Assembly: GCA_041485905.1 (NCBI GenBank)
Contig: JBGPKK010000130.1
Coordinates: forward strand, 1-12,952
Source of the DNA: JAHFUI01 sp041485905
GTDB lineage: Bacteria; Acidobacteriota; Vicinamibacteria; Vicinamibacterales; CAVVIG01
DNA: 12,952 nt
Direction: 5' to 3'
Shown: positions 1 to 5,579 of the stretch, piece by piece
Position numbering within the stretch: the first letter of the stretch is position 1
How the letters are laid out: each line of letters opens with the position of its first letter
The notes under the pieces: generated by a model
Seen by the model: the letters and a program-made list of their open reading frames with translations, nothing else
What the model was told of the DNA's origin: nothing
Database searches by the model: none
Program-made: the position numbers and the translations under genes

Positions 1-165
1 CAGGCGCTCACGCGGGCTGAAACCGCAAGAGACATCGGTCAGTCCCTTGGATTTGTGGTCCCGCCGCTCGCGCGTGAATTCATCTGGCAAAGCCCGGCGA
101 TCGATGCCTTGCAGGCGTTTCTGCCGCGCAGACTCCTAGCCTTCAGAACGCCAGACCGAGCGTGA
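1..165 (+). CDS. 3' end of an unidentified gene (partial)
   Basis: An open frame runs from the window edge to a TGA at 163-165 and gives 54 residues with no internal stop (it begins QALTRAETARDIG and ends AFRTPDRA). I do not recognise the family, and the fragment shows no membrane segment or clear motif. Its last 23 nt overlap the 3' end of the convergent gene on the - strand (stop at 143-145), which is plausible for tail-to-tail genes. The reading frame could also be chance, because GC-rich DNA stays open easily. The upstream sequence would decide. Confidence 0.4.
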   Translation, partial: QALTRAETARDIGQSLGFVVPPLAREFIWQSPAIDALQAFLPRRLLAFRTPDRA

Positions 166-1360
166 GCGTCAGCGGAATCTTGATGGACGCGTTCTTGGTG
201 AAGATGTTGCCGTTCGAGTAATGCTTGATGCCGAGCTCGGCATTCATGCGCCGCGTCTTGCCGAAAAACGCGCCGACGCCCATGAAATCCTGGAACGTAA
301 AGCGTTCGCCCGTGTCGCGGCCGTCAATCAGCGTCTGGCTGATGTAGGTCGGCCCCGCGAGCGAGTAGCTGAAATACAGGTCTGCGGGCTGGGTGCGGGC
401 CAGAAAGAACCTGAAGAGCGGATACGCGGAGACCGTGCCGAAGACTTCCCGGTCCCCGTTGCTTTTCCAGTACGACGCGCTCGCGCCGAGATCGAATGCG
501 AACCGCTTCTTCGTGTGGAACACGTTGCGCTCGTAGTCGAGCGTGAAGCCGCGCCGCGTCTCCACGTTGCCGCCCCAGAAAATAGGGACCTTCTGCGAGA
601 AGAAGGTGTTGACGCCGTACGTCAGCAGGTTCGTCGTGTACCCCAGCCGAGCGACGTTCAGGGGAAACGCGAATCCGGCCCGCCGGGCTTCTTCGACCTG
701 GGCGGCGGGCAGGGGCCGCATGTGGTATCGAATCCCGGTCGTGTACAGTCGAGTGGATGGCTGGCTGAGCGACTTGCGGCCGGGCGAATAGGTTGCGCCG
801 AATATGACGTCGGTGTTTGGCGTCGCATGGTAGGCGAGTCCGGCGCCCAGCAGTCCGGCTGCATAATGCGCGCTCTGCAGCGCTGTCGTGCCATCGATCT
901 CGATCCCGGACCGGCTCGTGATCCCCCCGCCGGCTTCTCCGTACGCCGACACGCGAGCGTTCAGCGGCACCTCCCAGACCAGCGTGAGGCCGGCGTACGC
1001 CGTCGAGACCTGACTGGTCACTCCATTTCCGTTGACGTTGTGGTAAGCGACGAATTGGGCTGGGCGCATATAGGTGGCCTGCGCCGACAGGTGCTTGGTG
1101 AAGTGATGGCCGAAGAGATCGACGCGGGCAGCCAGGTGCGGAACATCAACCGACTCGGCCTGAAATCCCGGCTCCAGCTGCTGCCCGGAGAACACGTAGC
1201 CTATCCTGCCCACATCGAACGTGAAGTACGAGTTGGTCAGCAACGTGGGGTACTGCGTCCGCGTGTCTTCGGAGGTCGCCTCCTGCGCCGATGCGCAGGT
1301 CGCCACGCACACGATCAGCGTTCCAGTGAATACGCTCCACGATCTCATCACGACGGCCAT
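143..1360 (-). CDS. Outer-membrane double beta-barrel protein with PagL-like (acyloxyacyl hydrolase) C-terminal domain
   Basis: 405 aa. The N-terminus is a Sec signal peptide (hydrophobic TGTLIVCVATCASA, then Q). A second Met at residue 5 could be the true start. Residues about 35-215 form an outer-membrane barrel with alternating polar/aromatic strands. Residues about 225-405 form a second barrel that ends in HYSNGN followed by short strands and a terminal Phe (GLAF), the usual signal for the BAM machinery. H380-x-S382 matches the catalytic His/Ser pair of PagL, which removes the 3-O acyl chain of lipid A in the outer membrane. The family's catalytic Glu, 14 residues after the His, is Lys394 here, so activity is uncertain. 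PagL itself is about 150-190 aa, so this protein is about twice that size. The start codon lies 3 nt after the stop of the TonB-type receptor gene, which indicates an operon and probably translational coupling; no Shine-Dalgarno is obvious. Confidence 0.75.
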   Translation of the reverse strand: MAVVMRSWSVFTGTLIVCVATCASAQEATSEDTRTQYPTLLTNSYFTFDVGRIGYVFSGQQLEPGFQAESVDVPHLAARVDLFGHHFTKHLSAQATYMRPAQFVAYHNVNGNGVTSQVSTAYAGLTLVWEVPLNARVSAYGEAGGGITSRSGIEIDGTTALQSAHYAAGLLGAGLAYHATPNTDVIFGATYSPGRKSLSQPSTRLYTTGIRYHMRPLPAAQVEEARRAGFAFPLNVARLGYTTNLLTYGVNTFFSQKVPIFWGGNVETRRGFTLDYERNVFHTKKRFAFDLGASASYWKSNGDREVFGTVSAYPLFRFFLARTQPADLYFSYSLAGPTYISQTLIDGRDTGERFTFQDFMGVGAFFGKTRRMNAELGIKHYSNGNIFTKNASIKIPLTLTLGLAF

Positions 1361-1363
1361 ATT

Positions 1364-3724
1364 CTAGAACGTCACGCGCACGCCCAACAGCGCCGTGCGC
1401 GGCGGCTGTAGAGCGGTCGGTGTGCGAAACATCGTCCCGCTGACGACGTATTCGGTGACTTCGTTGCCGAGATTCGGCAGGTTGTACACATCCACAATGG
1501 CCGCCACTTCGGAGCGGCCTGTCGTGAACACCTTCTGCACGCGGATATCGAGGGTTCCCGTATAGGTGAACGCTGTCCCGCCGTTCGGATACGCGCGTAC
1601 GGCGGTGCGTCCTTGTGTCAGATCCGGAACGATGACGAGGCGCGCGAACGGTTGGCCGTCCTGATAGCGGGCGATCGCGCCGAGGCGGATGCGCCAGGGG
1701 AACCGGTAGATGCCGGCGAGTTTCAGGACGTGGGAGCGGTCAGGAAAGAGTTGGCCGCGGGCCTGGGTCGCGGCGTTCGGATCGACGAACAGGTTGCCGA
1801 GGACGTCCTGATCGTTTTCGGTCGGCAAGAAGCCGACAGCGGCCGCGGGCCCGAGCGCCCAGGTGAGGTTCCCTCCGAAGAGCACCGTGAACCTGTCGGT
1901 TGACGCCCGAACGCTGAGCTCGACGCCCCAGAATCTCGCCGGATCGCCGACCTGATTCGTCAAGAGGTACCGATCGCGTCCGTAGCTGCCCGGCGGCCGA
2001 TTGTAGACCGTCACCTGCGGCGCGCCATCGTCGCTCCCGGGCTCGAAGCTCGGATCCGGCACCTGGAACGCGGTGTAGCCAGACGAGGGCAAGCCGATGT
2101 CGACGAACCCAAGGAGCGGCTGTTCACGTTTCGTAATGCGCGCCAGTTGCACCTGGAGTCCGCGGATCGGACGCGACTGGAGCGCGAGCACCAGTTCATC
2201 GGTGGTGGGCCGCTGCAGGTTCGGATCGATTTGCGTGAACGTGGCGTCGCCGCCGGTGCCTGGTCCGACGCGCGCGATGAGGGGACCAATCGAGGTGCCG
2301 TTCCAGACCGAGACATCCGCAACAGGAGCGGCCGGATCACCAATGGCCAGCACGTTCAGGGGGAGCTGATACGCCGATCGCCGGTAGCCGGCGACCAGCG
2401 CGAGACCCGCCCGTTCGGCGATTTGCCACCGCAGCATTGCGCGCGGCAGCCAGGTCGTCCAATGAATGCCGCCGACCGATGCGTCCGCCGCTCCGGTCAC
2501 GGCGTCGAGCCGCACGCCGGCGTCGAGCGTCAGGCGCCGGAATGTTACATGCTCGTTTGCATGCACCGCCAATGTCGTGAGGTGTCGATCGTCTGTGCCG
2601 CCGCCGGGGTGGAACGTCCACATACGTGCTGGTATCCCGTCGACAAGCTCGCGGATCAGCGTGATCCCTGTTGGCACGACGTGCACGCGAGCGCCTTCGA
2701 GATCGACACCGACGGCGGGAAGCGGCCGCGTCGCGGGGGGAGCCACGCGCGCTCCAAGCACCCAGCGTCGCGCGGTGCCGGCGCCCGCGTCGATCAAATT
2801 CGACACCGGATCGCTCGCGAGGCTGTCCACGAACAGGGCGGACGTGGACGTCACTGGTGCGGTTCGGGTGCGCTGGGTGTACCCACCGAACACTCGCCAC
2901 GCCAGCTGCGCGGGGTCGCGTCGCTCCCAGGTGGATTGAACGTGCAGCCCGGTATCTGTGAATGCGGCCGTCGTGACCCGTTGTGCCCAGCCCAGCGCGC
3001 GGACTTCGTCCCGCGGGCTTGCCGCAAAGACGAGATGCGCGAATCCGGACGCCACCTGATCGTTTGTCGCGCTCGCGTTGGGCGCTGCCACATGCAAGAG
3101 TCCGCGCCACGATCCGGCGGCGACGAGGCCCAGTCGATCGGTGAGGGGACCGCTGACCAGGACGTTGCCGTCCTGCCACTGGCTCACGCGATCGACAGCA
3201 GGCACGGGGCCGATCCCCGCCGACACCAGGGCCGGGCCTGACAGCGATCCCTCGATTGCGCGGAACCACTTCGTACCGGGCCGCGGCGGTTCCAGCGTCA
3301 TCGACAGCGCCGGGGCGTTTTCATCGACCTCCATCGCACCGGTCACAGTCGTCACTCGTTCCCAGAACGGCAGGATCGGCAATAAGAGCGGCGTTCCGCC
3401 CGCGCGTGGATCGGCGATCGCGACGTCGCCGATCCGGAACTGTGTTTGGGTCCACGAGTTGAGAAACGCGCCGAATTGCGGCGCAGTGGCGACGTTCAGG
3501 CCACCCGAAGAGAAGAGATTGCCGATCGTTTCAGGTTGGATGGTTTCCAGCACAGCGAAGGGACTGTTGCTCGTCGGCAGATCCCGAAGGTCGTCCGCGT
3601 TCAGCGTCGAACCGAGCAACGGCTGTTCCGGGAGGGCCGCTGTCGGTCCGGCGGCCGTCTGCGCCGATGCCGGCGGCGGCGCCAGTATCACCGCCGCCGC
3701 GAGGAGATAGAATCGAAGCATCAT
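1364..3724 (-). CDS. TonB-dependent receptor-like outer-membrane protein
   Basis: 786 aa from the first of two adjacent ATGs (3724 or 3721). The frame is open further upstream, but only these starts place a Sec signal peptide (LRFYLLAAAVILAPPPASAQ) at the N-terminus. Residues about 35-140 look like a plug domain (LNADDLRDLPTSNSPFAVLE, RIGDVAIADPRAGG, VTTVTGAMEV). The rest is a large barrel with many short strands and a final aromatic residue (VRVTF). The carboxypeptidase-like regulatory domain that many receptors of this type carry in front of the plug is absent, and I see no clear TonB box. The substrate is unknown. It precedes the PagL-like gene by 3 nt and is probably cotranscribed with it. 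The 5' end overlaps the start codon of the divergent ankyrin gene, so its promoter must lie within that gene. Confidence 0.8.
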   Translation of the reverse strand: MMLRFYLLAAAVILAPPPASAQTAAGPTAALPEQPLLGSTLNADDLRDLPTSNSPFAVLETIQPETIGNLFSSGGLNVATAPQFGAFLNSWTQTQFRIGDVAIADPRAGGTPLLLPILPFWERVTTVTGAMEVDENAPALSMTLEPPRPGTKWFRAIEGSLSGPALVSAGIGPVPAVDRVSQWQDGNVLVSGPLTDRLGLVAAGSWRGLLHVAAPNASATNDQVASGFAHLVFAASPRDEVRALGWAQRVTTAAFTDTGLHVQSTWERRDPAQLAWRVFGGYTQRTRTAPVTSTSALFVDSLASDPVSNLIDAGAGTARRWVLGARVAPPATRPLPAVGVDLEGARVHVVPTGITLIRELVDGIPARMWTFHPGGGTDDRHLTTLAVHANEHVTFRRLTLDAGVRLDAVTGAADASVGGIHWTTWLPRAMLRWQIAERAGLALVAGYRRSAYQLPLNVLAIGDPAAPVADVSVWNGTSIGPLIARVGPGTGGDATFTQIDPNLQRPTTDELVLALQSRPIRGLQVQLARITKREQPLLGFVDIGLPSSGYTAFQVPDPSFEPGSDDGAPQVTVYNRPPGSYGRDRYLLTNQVGDPARFWGVELSVRASTDRFTVLFGGNLTWALGPAAAVGFLPTENDQDVLGNLFVDPNAATQARGQLFPDRSHVLKLAGIYRFPWRIRLGAIARYQDGQPFARLVIVPDLTQGRTAVRAYPNGGTAFTYTGTLDIRVQKVFTTGRSEVAAIVDVYNLPNLGNEVTEYVVSGTMFRTPTALQPPRTALLGVRVTF

Positions 3725-4385
3725 GGCGTCCACTGAGTCTGACCTGTTTGCGGCGATCAAGGCTGGCGAGCTCGAGCGCGTGAAGGCGTTGGTGTCGGCC
3801 GACCCGACGCTCGTCAACGCGCGGAGCGGCACGGGTGAAAGCGCCATCCTAACCGCTGTCTACAATCGCCGAAAGGAAATTGCGAATCTGCTGGTCGCGC
3901 GCGGTGCCACGCTCACGCTGTTCGAGGCGTGCGCGGCCGGTGAATTCGATCACGTGGAGCGGCTGATCGCCGGCGGCGCGGCTCACAACACCTACAGCGA
4001 CGATGGCTGGACGCCGCTGCATCTCGCGGCTTTTTTCGGCCACTTGCCAATCCTCGAGCTGCTGCTCGCCCGTGGCGCTGATGTGAGGGCGAAGTCGCGC
4101 AACGCGAACGGCAACACGCCGCTACACGCGGCGCTTGCCGCGAACCACAACATGGCGGCCGGTTTGCTGATTGGCAGCGGCGCGGACGTGAACGCGGCGG
4201 ACGCCGAGGGCTGGCGCCCGCTGCATCTGGCGGCCGCCAACGGCAGCGTCGAGACGATGAAGACGCTGATCGCCCAGGGCGCCGACATCAGCGCGACCAA
4301 CGCCAAAGGGCTGACGCCGCTCGCGCTCGCCGACGAGCGCCATCACCGGGAAGCCGTCGCGCTGCTGCAACGGCACGGAGGGTGA
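3723..4385 (+). CDS. Ankyrin-repeat protein
   Basis: 220 aa, with no signal peptide or membrane segment, so probably cytoplasmic. Ankyrin units fill the protein. An N-terminal degenerate unit (about 5-35) and two partial units (about 36-90) are followed by clear ones at about 95-127 (DGWTPLHLAAFFGHLPILEL), 130-160 (NGNTPLHAALAANHN) and 163-193 (EGWRPLHLAAANGS), and a C-terminal cap at about 196-220. These repeats bind other proteins; no partner is indicated. The start is well fixed because the first repeat helix begins at residue 6. A GGAG lies about 17 nt upstream, too far for a good Shine-Dalgarno. The ATG (3723-3725) overlaps the divergent receptor start. The gene ends just before a large hairpin shared with the convergent cyclophilin gene. 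Confidence 0.88.
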   Translation: MASTESDLFAAIKAGELERVKALVSADPTLVNARSGTGESAILTAVYNRRKEIANLLVARGATLTLFEACAAGEFDHVERLIAGGAAHNTYSDDGWTPLHLAAFFGHLPILELLLARGADVRAKSRNANGNTPLHAALAANHNMAAGLLIGSGADVNAADAEGWRPLHLAAANGSVETMKTLIAQGADISATNAKGLTPLALADERHHREAVALLQRHGG

Positions 4386-4392
4386 TCACGAA

Positions 4393-4481
4393 TCTGGTTA
4401 TCTGGTCATTTGGTCATTTGGTCAATGATGGTCGAAATGAACAAATCAATAACCAGATTCCCAGATAACCAGATGACCAGA
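4393..4481. repeat. Octamer-built inverted repeat, copy 1 (4 units / 25-nt spacer / 4 units)
   Basis: Left arm 4393-4424 is four tandem 8-nt units: TCTGGTTA, TCTGGTCA, TTTGGTCA, TTTGGTCA. Right arm 4450-4481 is four inverted units: TAACCAGA, TTCCCAGA, TAACCAGA, TGACCAGA. The spacer is 25 nt (4425-4449). The outermost units pair almost perfectly and the inner ones less well. The element fills the gap between the convergent ankyrin and cyclophilin genes and could act as a two-way terminator, but there is no T-run. The same architecture recurs at 12425-12513. Confidence 0.85.
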
Positions 4482-4482
4482 T

Positions 4483-4995
4483 TCACCGTTTCTCGATTGT
4501 CACCGTCTGAACCGTGATGGGTTTGAGCGGACGATCGCCGGGCTTGCTTGTTGCCGTGACGCCGATCTTCCTCACGACATCCATGCCTTCGACCACCTCC
4601 CCGAAGATCGTGTGTTTGTTGTCGAGCCAGGGTGTCGCCGCCAGCGTGACGAAGAACTGGCCGCCGTTGGTATTCGGGCCGCTGTTCGCCATCGACAGCA
4701 GGCCGGCCTTGTCGTGGCGGAGCTTCGGGCTGAACTCGTCGGCGAACCTATAGCCGGGCCCGCCGGTCCCCTGACCGAGCGGATCGCCGCCTTGAATCAT
4801 GAAGCCGGGGATGACGCGGTGAAAGACCGTGCCGTCGAAGTACCGCGCGTTCGTCTTTTTGTTTGTACGGGGATCCGTCCACTCTTTCGATCCGTCGGCC
4901 AGCCCCGTGAAGTTGGCCACCGTGTTCGGCGCCTCGTCCTGGAACAGCCGTGCGGTGAAGTTGCCTTCGCTCGTCGTGAAATGCGCGTACAACAT
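4483..4995 (-). CDS. Peptidyl-prolyl cis-trans isomerase, cyclophilin type, cytoplasmic
   Basis: 170 aa. It catalyses cis-trans isomerisation of proline peptide bonds. The chosen ATG at 4995 has a GGAGAG Shine-Dalgarno 7 nt upstream and leaves only the compact cyclophilin fold; a frame extension to 5034 adds 13 unrelated residues. There is no signal peptide, so it acts in the cytoplasm. Key active-site residues are visible: R60 in FHRVI, F65, Q68 in FMIQGGD, Q113 and F115 in NGGQFFVT, W123 and H128 in TPWLDNKH. The tryptophan is the residue associated with cyclosporin binding and is often replaced in bacterial homologues. It is closely similar over its length to the exported cyclophilin at 9159-9776, so the two are paralogues. 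It is divergent from a broken cyclophilin, with 55 nt between starts. The stop lies immediately after the octamer hairpin. Confidence 0.93.
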   Translation of the reverse strand: MLYAHFTTSEGNFTARLFQDEAPNTVANFTGLADGSKEWTDPRTNKKTNARYFDGTVFHRVIPGFMIQGGDPLGQGTGGPGYRFADEFSPKLRHDKAGLLSMANSGPNTNGGQFFVTLAATPWLDNKHTIFGEVVEGMDVVRKIGVTATSKPGDRPLKPITVQTVTIEKR

Positions 4996-5006
4996 TGATA
5001 TGCTCT

Positions 5007-5030
5007 CCGGTACGATCATACTGGTACCGG
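5007..5030. promoter_or_regulatory. Inverted repeat in the divergent cyclophilin promoter region
   Basis: CCGGTAC (5007-5013) and GTACCGG (5024-5030) form a perfect 7-bp inverted repeat with a 10-bp gap, about one helical turn and a half between centres. It sits in the 55-nt gap between the divergent starts at 4995 and 5051. A weak sigma-70-like pair for the + strand overlaps it (TTGATA at 4995-5000, CATACT at 5017-5022, spacing 16). An operator is possible, but this is inference only. Confidence 0.3.
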
Positions 5031-5050
5031 TCATTCAAAAGGAGCACGAG

Positions 5051-5570
5051 ATGAGATGTCGGTTCATCGTGACGACGATGTTGGCGGTGGCGGCGATGAC
5101 GGCCACGAGCGCGAGTGGGCGCCCATCGGAGCGGATCGCTTCTATAACCTGGTGAAAAACGGCTTCTTCGACGACAACCGGTTCTTCCGCGTGATCCCCG
5201 ACTTCATGGCGCAGTTCGGCATCAACGGCGATCCGGCCGTGACCGCCGCATGGGAGCACGTCGGCATCAAAGACGATCCCGTGAAGCAGAGCAACAAGCT
5301 GGGGTACATCTCCTATGGAAATACCGGGCGGCCCGATTCGCGCGGCACGCAGGTGTTCATCAACTACAAGGACAACTCATTTCTCGATGCACAGCGCTTC
5401 GCGCCCTTCGGTCAGGTCGTGTCGGGAATGGACGTGGTCGTGAGCTGAACGCCGAGTACGGGAGCAAGGCGCAGGACGAGCAGGGCAGGATCAGTACCGA
5501 GGGCAACAAGTTCCTGATCGGCAAATTCCCGAAACTCGACTACGTGAAGAGAGCGACGATCGGAAACTGA
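5051..5570 (+). pseudogene. Broken exported cyclophilin-type peptidyl-prolyl isomerase
   Basis: A good Shine-Dalgarno (AAAAGGAG, 6 nt spacer) precedes ATG 5051, which opens a Sec signal peptide (MRCRFIVTTMLAVAAMTATS). That frame stops at 5153-5155. The cyclophilin body continues in another frame from about 5113 (HEREWAPIGADRFYNLVKNG, then FFRVIPDFMAQFGINGDP, GNTGRPDSRGTQVFINY, FLDAQRFAPFGQVVSGMDVV) and stops at 5446-5448. The C-terminal tail (LNAEYGSKAQDEQG through FPKLDYVKRATIGN) is in the third frame and ends at 5568-5570. Two lesions are implied. One is an out-of-frame internal deletion, of about 30-35 residues by comparison with the family, between signal peptide and body. The other is a one-base loss near 5442-5446, where restoring an A gives VVVKLNAEYG. 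The sequence is otherwise well preserved, so inactivation appears recent, unless the lesions are assembly errors. Confidence 0.82.
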
Positions 5571-5579
5571 AAACTTGTC

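Noticed and set aside
221..1411. 396-codon open frame on the + strand opposite the PagL-like gene.
   Set aside because: Arg/Ala/Glu-rich translation typical of antisense in GC-rich DNA. The - strand frame has a signal peptide and barrel strands.
3725..3847. N-terminal extension of the TonB-type receptor to an upstream ATG at 3847.
   Set aside because: It would put 41 unrelated residues before a clear signal peptide and overlap the ankyrin gene by more than 100 nt.
4393..4481. CRISPR array.
   Set aside because: Units are 8 nt with no spacers between them, and the two arms are inverted. There are no long direct repeats and no cas genes.
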